Below are positions 37,101 to 50,200 of a stretch of DNA of 64,000 bases, piece by piece. Location: positions 2,293,718 to 2,357,717 of the forward strand of contig NC_088873.1 of the NCBI RefSeq assembly GCF_032884065.1, written 5' to 3'. This DNA is from Artemia franciscana (taxonomy: Eukaryota; Arthropoda; Branchiopoda; Anostraca; Artemiidae). The translations under genes were made by a program, and so were the position numbers. The notes beneath the pieces were generated by a model. The model had not been told where the DNA came from and did no database searches. It worked only from the letters and a program-made list of their open reading frames with translations. Numbering within the stretch: position 1 is the first letter of the stretch; the number at the start of each line of letters is the position of its first letter.

Positions 37101-39226
37101 GCTTTAGATCTTTCATTCACACAGGCATAGTGGCAAAAAACGGGCTTATCTGATAGATTCATCGAATCAAAGAAGTTCCTGAGACCGCAGTTAAATTGAA
37201 GATAAATGAAAAGGATAAATCACAACTTGTTAAAAGCAAAAGTAAAACCTGTTAGAATTTTGTTTGAACTTAAAAAGAAACTTTTTCGCATGCTGAACAA
37301 TGACTATGCTTACAAACGTGGGGTTGGAGGCAAATCGTCTGACGCTTCCCGTTTTTTTCCTCCTCAAAATTTCTCCAGACACCCATTTGGAATTGGGTCG
37401 ATTCTGGTTGATCTTACAGAGTTGCACCCCGTTCTAAACAAAATAATCAGGGACACCAGGACTTGAACTTCTACCCTGAAGAATACAGAATGCTAGTCAA
37501 AATCTTGCCTGAAGGCAAACTAGTTTTTCTCATAAGAGAGATATAGTCACTAGTCATAGTCACTAGAGTCACTAGTCACTAGATTTGATTAAAAGATGAC
37601 AAGTTTTATATTTTGAAAAGTGAAACGATAAGTTAAGCGGAGTGGTAATAGGTTCTTCGAGTTTGCTGTTGTGGGGGGGGGGGGAGAGGGCGAAATAGAA
37701 AATATTAATTTTCTCCAGACCTAAGAAAAGAACATGCTCTACGTCATTTCTATTTTTTATGGCTTTTTCCGTGGATGGTTTCAAGATAATTTGACAAACT
37801 TTACTTATTATTTTTATTTATGTGTTATTTATCTGTTTTTTATGCACAGGTATCTGAACTGTATCAAGAGGCGACAATGTCCCTAGATGAACTGTTAAAG
37901 AAATATAAGCCGAAAGGAAAAGAGGATGAACCTAAGAAAGAAGACATAACTTTACCCAAAGGAAGAATACACAGCTTGAAAGGACAGAGTAAAAGGAAGC
38001 CTTCATCGCCTGCTTTGAGGCCAAAAAGACCTTCGTCCTTTACTAGCCAGGGAGACACAGAAGAGGGAGAATCGTCCTCAGGTGAAGGGCAAACCAGTAA
38101 CTCTGAAGGTAAGTAAACAAAAGGTAGGGTTGGTAATTAAAAGCAAGTTTAGAGAGAAATTAGTAAGTTTTGTCCTTAAAAATGACCGAATGATGTTGAG
38201 ATTAAAGACGAGTAAATTTTTCCCTAAGCTGTCCTCAGAAAAAAATCAGTTTTGTCCACTCCACCCTATTCTACTTGCATGCGAAGTGCGGCCAGACAGA
38301 TCTCTGAAAGCTAGTATTGGCTTTCTAAAAATAGAATTCCTTCTATGGTTTTTTCTGTTTTGAAGCTTTGATTCTGCGAATTCCCTATTATTTTGTCAAA
38401 ATAAAATACCCTAGATTCGAAGCTTAACTTTTTAGAAATCATATAGCTTTGAATACCAATAGAACTTCATGTTATCTTTCGACAACCTAAGCTAGATTCC
38501 TGCATCTCTCAGAAATTTTTGGACAATAAGACTGGAGGTCCCGAGTTCGTAACACTAGTTCCGATTTTTTTTTTCTAGAATTTCTGATTTTGATGTTTTT
38601 TGTTTTTTTTTATTCATTTAATGGCATGAAAATTAAACGAGAAAACATGCACTCTTCTATATGTGCAAATGTACCGTACACTAAGAAAGAAAAGTTTACA
38701 CGATGAACTGTTTCACGGATGTTTATTAACCAGAATAAATAATACACAGTCTAGAAGTGTTGATAAATTTGCCTCCAGTCTGAGATAAATTCCTATGTAC
38801 CTGGCTGTTTATATGGGTACTTAATCATATGAATACAAAACTATTTTTCCGGGTGACCAAAAATAGAAATCCGATTTAATTAAACTATGTGATGAAAAAT
38901 GTTGTCGATGATGTATTTCAAACGACGTTTGTGGATCGAATATCAAAGCTCTCTTTCGCTGACTAAACAGATTGTGAATTTATAATCTAAACCAAAAAGC
39001 ATGGGTAACTTGAGTGGAAACTGGCGCTAGTTTCAACAAAAAAAAATAATCATTGCCATCTAGTTTTTTACGACACTTGGCTTTTTTTCTGTGTAGTAAT
39101 AAGAATAATTAATTTAATTAGCGTAATTAATAAATTGAGGGTAATTATAGCTGTCTTATCTCAGTTCCTGACAAAAAAAATGATTACAGAGTTTGACTCT
39201 GTTGACACTTGCTAGATGACGTCGGC

Positions 39227-39259
<33 letters not shown>

Positions 39260-42200
39260 TTTTTTTTTGTCGGCACTAGCACTAGTTCCCACTCTCATAA
39301 GTTACCTATACTCTTTGATCGTAATGATAAGTTTTACTGGATTGAAGAATGCGTTATTCCACTGGCAATCTGGATGTTAAGCTCATAATCCTAACTGGAA
39401 ATTGAAAGAATTTGCTAGAGAGCAAGATTGTATTTTGGATTGTAGATGGTGCTTGTGCGTGGGTATTTAATTGGAGGCTTATAAATTTTCCTGTTCTAGA
39501 GTTAATAACTTGATGATTCAGTCTTATAAACTTCGCTAACATCAAAATTTTGTTGCAAGAATCTGGTTTTTCAGTCAAAAAGGCCCGCAATCTTGTTCAA
39601 GCCTTACAGTTTGTTTTTTTTTTTTTTTGGAAAAGAAAGTGTCCTAATCTAACTTTTGATCTATTTTCTTCCTTATTAACATTATAGCGACGAAGACCAC
39701 ACTGCCTTTCCAGAACAAACAATTACAAAGTTGAAACAAGAGGAAAAATCTTTCCAAGACAGTGAAAATCGATTTCCATTGTCTTGAAAAGATTCTCCCT
39801 ATTGTTCCAACTTTGTATTTGTTTATTAACATTAAGCATGTTGTACTGTATTTTAGCTAAAAGGAGGAAAGTGCACGACTTACCTTGTTTTTTATTTGTT
39901 TTTGTTTTTTTGAAGAAAAAGAGGAGGCAAAATCGAAAGGCGATGATGAAAAGAGTGAAGCTCAAGAATCATGTAAAGAAGAAACAGTGGAAGTTACTAA
40001 AGTCAATGGAACACTCGAAAAAGAAAAAGATACTAGCTCTGAAGGCTCAGACGTCAATTTGCCTCAAACACCGTCTATAAAGGGTAAAGGCAAGGGCAAA
40101 GGAAAGAGCAAAATTTCCACGAAAACGTCAACTGACATTGGACAAGATGAAGTGATGGACTTACAGCCAATTGTCAAGGTGGATAAGGTACTCCTTTTCA
40201 ATGCCCTTTTCATTTTTATTTTTATTTATTTATTAATACATCAAACGGTAAGCAATAATGCTTGTCGCTAAGTTATCTCTTTAGGATATTTCACGTTGAG
40301 TTTTATTTTCCTGCGTAAGACCTAAAGTTTACCAAACGATAAGACAACCCAAAATGTAAGGGATTTGGGGGTAGAGCAATTTTTTTTTCATTTTCAATTT
40401 GAATCCGATTCGGGGACATAGGGGTTTGAAGGGGGGAAACAGAAATATTGGAAACCGGAAATCTTGGAAAACGCTTAGAGTGGAGAGATCGGGATGAAAC
40501 TTGATGGAAAGAATAAGCACAAGTTATAGATACGTGATTGACATCATTGGAACGGATCTGCTCTCTTTGGGGGAGCTGGGGGGGGGGGGGTTAATTTGGA
40601 AAATCAGAAAAATTGAGTTTTTTTTTACTTAAGTGACCGGATCTTAATGAAATTTGATATTTAGAAGGAACTCATGTCTCAGAGCTCTGATTTCAAATCC
40701 CGACCAGATCTGTTGACATCGAGGGCAGTTGGAGGGGGAAACCGGAAATCATGGAAAACGCCTAGAGTGGAGAAATTGGGATGAAACTTGGTGGATAGAA
40801 TAAGCAAATGTCGTAGATACGTGATTGACATAACAGTACTAGATCCGCTCTCTTTGGGGGAGTTAGGGGGTGGGGTTCAGTGCTTTGGCGAGTTTGGTGC
40901 TTCTGGGCGTGCTAGGACGATGAAAATTGGTAGACTTGTCAGGGAGCTACACAATTTGACTTGATAAAGTCGTTTTCCCCGATTCGACCATCTGGAGGGC
41001 TGAAGGGAGGGGAAAAATTAGAAAAAATGAGGTATTTATAACTTACGAGTGGATGATCGGATCTTAATGAAATTTGATATTTAGAAGGAACTCATGTCTC
41101 AGAGCTCTTATTTCAAATCCTGACTAGATCTGTTGACATTGAGGGCAGTTGGAGGGGGAAACCGGAAATCTTGGGAAACGCTTAGAGTGGAGAAATTGAG
41201 ATGAAAGTTGGTGGATAGAATAAGCAAATGTCGTAGATACGTGATTGACATAACCGTACTAGACCCGCTCTCTTTGGGGGAGTTAGGGGGTGGGGTTCAG
41301 TGCTTTGGTGAGTTTGGTGCTTCAGGGCGTGCTAGGACGATGAAAATTGGTAGACTTGTCAGGGAGCTACACAATTTGACTTGGTAAAGTCGTTTTCCCC
41401 GATTCGACCATCTGGAGGGCTGAAGGGAGGGGAAAAATTAGAAAAAATGAGGTATTTATAACTTACCAGTGGGTGATCGGATCTTAATGAATTTCGATAT
41501 TTAGAAGGACCCCATGACTCAGAGCTTTTATTTCAAATCCCGACCGGCATTAACCCTCTGATTTTCTTTAAGTCCATCTATTGATTCTCAGAATTTTGCT
41601 AGAGCTCATACCATATGAGCTCTTGCCTCTTCCGGCCTCGTCACAAGTCCGATATTAGCTCCTATGTCTTGTTTTTTTCTTAATGATCGTGTCATCAATG
41701 AATATATCTGATGAAAAATGAATACTTGAGTGGAATTTATTGCGGAAGCTAGAAAGTATTTGTATTTGTTTATTTTGACCTTAAGGTTTCTGTAGATGAT
41801 TGCTTTTGTTGTCTTATGACTATGCTGAATGTATGCTAGAACAAAATGGCGTTGAAGTATAAAGGTAACCGTTTCGATATGAAGGGAGGCACTTGTATGA
41901 GTCCCAACACTAAATGTTACAATCTTAGTATGAGACGTAACGAAAAAACTTACGTCTGTAATATGAAGGATCATTTTAAGTCCCTAGTAACTCCTAGCTC
42001 CTTAGTAACTCCCATATTATTGCTATTAATTCCCGTCAATATTTTGCAAACGCAGCTTTACATGTATTATAATGTCTTCTTCGTTTTCGTCACGTCTAAG
42101 TTTATCGTTACTTTTAACTCTTATTTGAATATCAAATGCAGGTTTCAAGGCAACGTAATTTGTTTTTCGTTTTTTTTTATAGCTTCCCGTAAGAGTTTCC

Positions 42201-45200
42201 CCACGTAAAGCCAAAGAGCTGTACAAATCAGTAACTGAAGTGTCAAATTCTAACGGTAACGCCGATGAGAGTGAATCCGACGAGAGTGATGCCGATTTTG
42301 ACGCAGGAAAAGATGAAAGCGATCACAGTTCAGATGATGCCGTTAACGGAGGATCGGAAGAAGAAGATAGCGATGAATACGAAACAGTTGATGAAGAAGA
42401 GGAAGAAGAGCCGGAATCCGTAGAAGAGGAGGAAGATACGGCCTTTCTTGATTGCATGAAACATGAGGTTAGTAGAAAAACTTTTCGAGTTAGAAAAAAG
42501 AAGTTTGTCTAGACGACATTATAGACTATATTTCTAGACTATATCACTATAGGGCATTTTTGTTGTGATTATTAACCTTTTAGTATAAAAGATTGTTTTT
42601 GTGTACCCATTTTGTTTCTGAAAATCAGCAAATTAATAAGAAAAGTTCTTCTTTTCAGTGATTGGAATTATGTCAGTATATTCATTTGGGGAGGGTTAGA
42701 TTCCTATGATTGGTTAGAATATGTTACAGAACCCTCTGTTCAAGGATACATGGTAGGATTATGTGGACCTTATATCGAATGGAAGTTTAATTATTTGGGT
42801 TGACACTCCGGTTTCACTTTGTTTACTCTTCACGTTTTTTTGTGATTTTTTCAATATTTTTTTTTTCAGTTCATGAAGAAAAACTTTTGGCTAAGTTTGG
42901 AATATTTTCTTCCTTTTCGTGTAAATTATGGAAAATTTTTGATATTGTATTTGTATTTTGGACACATTGATATTCAGCTTTATGTAATAGGTTTAAACAT
43001 AAAGTCCGTTCAATTTTAACGAGATGTATTTTTAAAGAACTTGACTTTAGTCTATAGAGCAAGGATTGAGGAAGGTCAGTCCCCATCATATAGAGACTAA
43101 TTCTATTCGTTTCAATTTTAATGCTGCTCTCTACTTTCAGTTGATTTTTTTTTTCATTTAATATAACCAGAAGAGATACTAACTGACAAATTTACCGATA
43201 AAGCCAGCGTTCGTGGTACACAATGCATTACATATACATTCAATTAAGTATTTTCAAAATCTATGTGTTTTGGATATAGTTCTTATTGTACTTTACGGAC
43301 TAAAAACTATTGAAAAACCAATTGAAAAACTTTATTGTTAAAAAGAGTGTGTCAATTAGACTAGGAATAAACGAAGGTGAAGAGACGATGCTGGGTAGCG
43401 AGAAGATCAAGAGGATGGCTTCACTTACTTGCACAATATTGTTAATAAAGATGGTGGATGCAGTGAAGATGTTACAGAAGTATAGCCAATGCCCATGGGT
43501 GGTTTTTCACAGTCGAAAAAGGTTTGGAAGATAAGTCTACGAACCAAGATTGGAATTTTTAAAGCTGCAGTGATGACAGTGGTCAAGTTTGGTGATGAAA
43601 TGTGGAAGCTTCGGAAGGCGGAGGAGGATTTGTTACATGTTTCCCAGAGCAATAGTCTACGTATAGTTTTGGGTACCTCTTTCACTGACCTTATTTCAAA
43701 CACTAAGCGGTACAAAAAATGTGATGAGAGAAAGATTGAGATGGGTAGGACACATTTTGCGGATTAAGGATGACACATTGCCAAAGTTCATTCTTTTCGG
43801 ACGTCCATCATGAGTCAAACGAAAAGCAGGTTGTTATCCCTTAAGGGAGTGGGAAGAGGTCGTGAGAGAGGAAAGAAGAGCTTTGAATAGTTTGGGATGG
43901 GGGAGAAGTAGGGGTGGCTGAGTTGACCTTAGGCAGCTTGGTGTATGAATGAATTGTTATTAGTAGTAGTAGCATCATCATTCTGGGTCTTTAACAACAA
44001 GTAATTCAATGGCAGTCTATAGTAACGAGAAATCCTGGAGGCAATGGCAGGACATTCCTTACTTCTGCCCTGTGTGTGAGGTATGGATGAGAGTGTAAGT
44101 CATATGTTGTGTGAGTTAGAAGAATTGAGTGAGTGGCGGAAGGAATCATACAGAGAGTGTAGGTTTGATGAAGATGGCTAGTGAATATGGTGAGGGATGT
44201 GTGTTTTGTAAATGTAGAAAGGTTAGGATGATTTCTCTGGCTAGGAATGTAGGGCAAAAATTGGTTTTCATGTTTTGTAATTTTTTTTGTGCTCCACTTT
44301 CTGTAACCATTGCCGACTTTATGCTTGCGTCTTTTCCTTATTTCTATGAATGGTTACCTGAGCAGAATCCGGATAAAAAACCTGCTCTGACAAAGCTGTG
44401 CTCCACTTTCTGCAACCATTGCAAGCTTTAGGCTTTGTTCAGTTTCCTTAGTCCAGTGAATGTTATTCTGAACAAATGTGGGAACGGTTATTGGTTGAGA
44501 CAATCTGTTAAGAATCTTCGATACCAACACTGTCATTTTGAGTCGTAGCGTCGGCTGACAGTCTCAAAGACAAAGGGTTCTTCTATCAAAATTTCTCAGC
44601 ACCCCAGAGAGCTCCCGAAGAGATTTCGGTATAAATTGATAAGGGATCTTTGATGTGTCAACAGTTCGAAAAGCTAAATAGAGGCTAGTTTAAAACACAG
44701 AAAACCTATAATCTCTTGCCAATTGTTAAGCGAAACGCCGTCTAATCAATGTATATACAGCATAAATAATGTACGTCCCATGTCCGCAAAGGCAGTTAGC
44801 ACAACAGGAAACTTCAAAGGCTGTCAAATTGTTCAGTGAGACTTCTTTTAAGCTGATTTTTAATGTTTTTGTAGCGGGTATACTAGAATATGTTTAGGGA
44901 CTGCCCTTTCTAGAAATTTAAAGAGAAAATTCCACGCTGTTCAATCAAAAAACAAAGTTTACACTTTTTACTAATGTTAATTTCATTAAATCTGAATATT
45001 TTTATTTCTGGCTCAAAACTGGAGAACTTAAATGGTTTTTCTAAGATTTTTAGGAAAGTAGGTGTCGGCTTTTAGTTATCGGTCGTTTATCCGGATCTCT
45101 TATCTTAGCTATACAAGCTATGGCGAGACAGCCCAACTAATTCATTATAGTTTGCCCGCACAAACTAAAAAAGCTTGTAATGGACGAGATAGGGTGATTC

Positions 45201-47137
45201 TTTAAGGTATCGAACGACCTCAAAGGATCTCAAAACGTAAATGTGAACGTAAATATAAACTAAAAAAATATCAGAAAAGTTGCCGGTTGAGACAATCTGT
45301 TAAAGATCTTTGATACCAACACTGTCATTTTAAGAGTCGTAGCGTCGGCTGACAGTCTCAAAGATAAATGGTTCTTCTAGCAAAATTTCTCAGCACCTCA
45401 GAGAGCTCCGGAAGAGATTTTGATATAAATTGATAAGGGATCTTAGATGTGTCAACAGTCATACTTTTAGTTATCTGTCGTTTATTCGGATCTCTTATCT
45501 TAGCTATACAAGTTATGGCAAGACCGCCCAACTAATTCATTATAGTTTGTCCGCACAAACTAGAAAAGCTTGTAATGGACGAGTAGGGTGATTCTTTAAG
45601 GTATCGAACGACCTCAAAGGATCTCAAAATTTGACTAATACCTACACATATTAGCTTTACACTTATTGAGCTTTGCATTTTTAGGTGAACTATTTCGATT
45701 TGTTAATTGCCGTGCTCTGGCCGAGTCTCCCCACGACTATACAACGCAAAGAGTTGTCACAGTGTACATATTTTATAACTATTCAAAGACGAATGTCTGT
45801 GCCATACCCAACCCATGCTTTCTATTTGAGTTCTAAAATATTTCAACTTCCCTGCAATAATTTTTGGACGTCTTCGTTGGAAACAGTCAAAATTGAATTT
45901 CATTATCTGTAAAGCGCTATTTGATCTTTCTTAGATGATTACCTTAATAGACAAAAATGGACGAGCTGTTAAGAAAACTTTTTTCGATTTTTTTCATTTT
46001 TTTGTGTAAGATAAGACACGTATTGTGTAATGCTGGTGCCATCTGTTTGGTGACAATGCGAGAGTTTGTATATTCGACCAAGGTTAGCTCAAAATGTAGA
46101 TTTAGTAAATGAATTAGGAGTAAATTACAGGCTAGCCAACATAAGTAGGTACATATAAGAGTGAAATCAGCAGTTGCAGCGGTTCTTTTCATAGCCTTTT
46201 CAGGACAGGGCTAGACACCGCTAAACTAGTCGCACAAGGATGATCTTCCCTCTTGTTTGTATTATTTATGAGGTGAAATTTTAGTATTATTATTCATCAA
46301 AACAGCTGGGTGCAGACTAGGGATACTCTACACGTTTATTAGCATTAATTTCATCTTTCCGAAGTTGGTTATTCGTCTTAAATTTTCTCTTTATCACCGT
46401 TTAGTGTCAGTCTTTATTTTTTTTTTTGTGAATGTGCTTCTTTTGGTATCATATGATATGTCCTTGTGCATTAGGGGGCAATGGGTTTGAATTCCAAACA
46501 AAGATTTCCAATTTCAAAGGAAGTATGTAAAATCTATTTATTAATCAGATATTTAGACGAGAATAAAAATATTTGAGTACTAGTGGACCCCTCCACCCTC
46601 ATAACAGTCTAATGAAAGTTGTATGGTGGCTACTTAATCACAGTTTAAGGCATTTCCAAGCTTTAAGAACATTCATCCCTAAAATATAAGATGAGAACCA
46701 TTAATTCTAAGGTTTCTCTTGATGAAAAATTAAGACCTTGACTCGAAGAAGCCCTTATATCTGTGCACAATCCGAATATCTTGCATCTCAGCCTCTACAA
46801 AAATAGCATACTAGTAGCAAAGCCTGTCGGGCCAAAAGTATAAAAAAGAAACAAAACAGACATACAAAAATTATTTGAATCTTCTTGTCTATGCGTGCGT
46901 GAAAAATAGTCTAATGTCTATTTTTTATTTGATAGACGCTACTTTAACCCAAAAAAAGAACATCTCTCTATATGTACCTTATACTTACAAAAAAAACATC
47001 AATCCCTAGGCTCAAATCCACAACCCTGTGAATAATAGTCTTGTCGATCAAATGTTCTACCAACTGAGCTAACCGTGCTTGATTAGCTGTTTTTACGCCT
47101 TTGGTGTATCTACATATATCATTAAACGGATTTCTTC

Positions 47138-47211
<74 letters not shown>

Positions 47212-50200
47212 GAGTGTATGAAAATAACCAATTACTATTATAGGGCAATTAAACAAAATTATAAGTTTGGAATATGGGCTCTTTTTCTTCATTTTCTTTT
47301 TTTGGCTATATGTTTTCATCATTTCTTTTTTGGTTATATGTTTTCTTAATTGTCGTTTTTTTGGTTATATGTTTTCTTCATTTTGTCGTATCTCACCTTA
47401 TTGACAGTTTTGAATTTTCGAAGTAAATGCTATTTTGAGGATATACTATTGATTAGATTCGTTTTATTAGCCTGGTAACGACAGTGGCTGCACAGCTGTA
47501 GTGGCACTATTAAGTGGCCAGAACATCTACGTTGCCAATGCAGGTGATTCAAGAGCTGTTCTATGTCGAGGTGGCAAAGCCATAGACTTAAGTGAAGATC
47601 ACAAGCCAGAGGATGATCGAGAGCAAACAAGAATTAAGAAAGCTGGTGGCAGTGTTACAGCTGAAGGGCGTGTCAATGGTGGCCTTAATTTGTCTCGTGC
47701 TATTGGTAGGTTTTTACCTTTTCATTTTCTTTTGAACCTCCAGAAGCAATAAAGCTTACTATTATGTTCCATAGTACCAAGTACATAAAATAGAAACATC
47801 TCTTGTCCATTGAACATATCTTGGGTTTATTCATTCCTGAAAACCAAGGGTTTCTAATATTTTACTTTTGATGGTTCAATTGATTAGTTTCTAAGGAAAT
47901 TATTAGATTTATTGGACAGTACCAATATCTCGTTTTTAGAGAAATTAATAAAAGTGAAAACTAATGTGTAAAAGAATTCAGTTTAAAGTTTTTGCTCCTT
48001 TTTTTAGCTTACTATAAAATACTCCGTCCTTGTCTCTCAAGTGCTTCAAATATAGGGCAGTGTAAAGAAAACAGAATTCTACTATCTGCATAGAGTACCA
48101 AGGACATTAAAGTGAAAACATTCAATGCCCCTTGGACACTTCTAAGGTCTATTTATTTCCGAAAACCGAGGTTTTCTACGGTTTTGTTTTTTGGTTGTTT
48201 TCTGAATACCAAGGTTTTCTAATATTTTGTTTTTGGTTGTTTCAACCAATTTTTCTTTTTAAAGTATCGAACACATTAAAATAAAACCACCTCTTGCCCC
48301 TTGAACACGTCTTGGGTCTATTCATACTCGAAAATCGAGATTTTCTGAAGTTTCGAATTATGAATTTTCGAGGACAATAGTACATTTCTGTTGGTGTTGC
48401 CATGTCGAACTGTGAAAATAAATCAGCAAATTGGGTACTTAGGTTTAACAACGCTATTCGTTGGTAAAAATTGAAACATTGGCAATTTGTCAGAGGTAAC
48501 TGCAACTTCAAAGCTACAGCTTTTTTAGCCGTTTTATGATATTTGACTTAAATGTGGCTTTTACTTGGGGAAATGGGGTTTCGAATTATGAATTTTCGAG
48601 GACAATATCACATTTTCGTTGGTGTTGCCATGCTGAACTGTGAAAATAAATCAGCAAGTTAGATACTTAGGTTTAACAACGCTATTCGTTGGTAAAAATT
48701 GAAACATTGGCAATTTGTCAGAGGTAACTGCAACTTCAAAGCTACAGCTTTTTTAGCCGTTTTATGATATTTGACTTAAATGTGGCTTTTACTTGGGGAA
48801 ATGGGGTTTCCAATTATGAATTTTCGAGGACACTATTACATTTTCGTTGGTGTTGCCATGCTGAACTGTGAAAATAAATCAGCAAATTAGATACTTAGGT
48901 TTAACAACGCTATTCGTTGTTAAAAATTGAAACATTGGCAATTTGTCAGAGGTAAATGCAACTTCAAAGCTACAGCTTTTTTAGCCGTTATATGATATTT
49001 GGCTTAAATAGGGCCTTTACTTAGGGAAATAGGCTGATAAAAATGTCGGTTAAGTCAGTCCCCCCCCCCTAACATTTTGGCCAGTGACGCTTCTGATCGG
49101 TACCGGATCAAGTTCGTATTTCTTAATCCTAACCTGTTCTCTAGATGCACTATCACAAGGCAAATTATTTACTGTTACCAATAATTTTGCACTTTTAAAT
49201 TTATTTATCCTTTGTCTTACCCTAAAATGATAACTCATCCCCCCAAAACACGAAAACGAATTAAAATAAATAAAAATGAAAAAAAAACAGTATATGATGT
49301 TTTACATGTGCACCATATATTCTGTCCGTATTTTGAATATAGGTAGGCTACAATATTCCAAAATTTCTTCTTTTGTTCATTATTTTTATTTGTTATAATT
49401 TCTCTCTAGCTGCTTAATTTTACATGTGGGGTGAATTTTCCACAGGGGAAGGGAGGGGAGGGATTACGCCTAGTCGCAATACAAAACAGTCTTGAGTGTC
49501 GTGCATTTGTGACCAAATACCTTGTAAATACCCTCTCCAGGAAAATTATATAATTGCAAAATGTTATTTGGGTATAAATGTACAATGCACAGGGCTGTTT
49601 TGCATTATTTGCCGTTAGCCGGTCTTGTGAGAGTTCTTCAAACCCATTCATAGTTAATGAATAGAAAGTTATTATTATGACTTTGTAGTTTCTCGAATAT
49701 TTAGTGGGGTCTGTAGCTTTCGTTTACTAATTTAGCTTTTGGGGACAGGAGACGGCCAAAATTCTTCACAAAAAGTGTCGTTTTTTTTCTCTTTTTTCGA
49801 CAAATATATTAGAAACAATTGAGACATTTCATTGTGTCGATACTACAGTTGTCCAGCCGACATAGGGAACTGTTATTTGCGACCCCTTGTTGCATACGTC
49901 CTATTCCACTTATTTGTTTCTATTATCATTGGAGTACCAAAGACAGTGACAATTTAATTCCTGTTTGAGTTGGTTAGATTGAAAATTAAGTATCTATATT
50001 AACTTAAAAAATTAGAAAAAATCTTAAAATCAATTTTTTAAGAAAAAGACTTTCATATGCAGTTATTTAATTTTGGTAGTTGAGGGCTCAAAATTTAAAC
50101 AAGAAACAAGAATTTTTTTTACTTGGTGTCCCTGGCCAAAGAAAGGGTTAAGCTGATAAAATTCATTTAGTATACAAAGGAACGTTCAAAATGTCTAATT

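Larger units (their letters stand above)
30866..37849 (+). other. PPM1G: PPM1G intron 3
   Basis: 7 kb, containing the pogo/Tigger transposon (30.95-33.82 kb), the short array near 34.07-34.17 kb, the 86-bp array at 34.43-34.68 kb, the LINE ORF1 at 35.23-36.01 kb and the palindrome at 37024-37055. 36.6-36.85 kb is TA-rich simple sequence. No host exon seen. Confidence 0.8.
42468..47470 (+). other. PPM1G: PPM1G intron 6
   Basis: 5 kb: family A half-element (43.03-43.15 kb), LINE end, duplicated segments, a tRNA-like sequence and a T69 run. 45.64-47.0 kb shows nothing I can name. Confidence 0.8.

Noticed and set aside
41606-42208. Overlapping ~120-codon frames on both strands before PPM1G exon 6
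   Set aside because: No homology, no splice context, AT-rich composition; they lie in intron 5.
45685-45912. 75-codon plus-strand frame
   Set aside because: No family resemblance; not conserved with any PPM1G part; within intron 6.
47101-47349. 82-codon frame rich in Phe, and Lys-rich frames on the other strand
   Set aside because: Produced by the T69 run.
48351-49036. CRISPR-like array
   Set aside because: Units are 228 bp and adjacent, without short repeats and unique spacers; the genome is eukaryotic.
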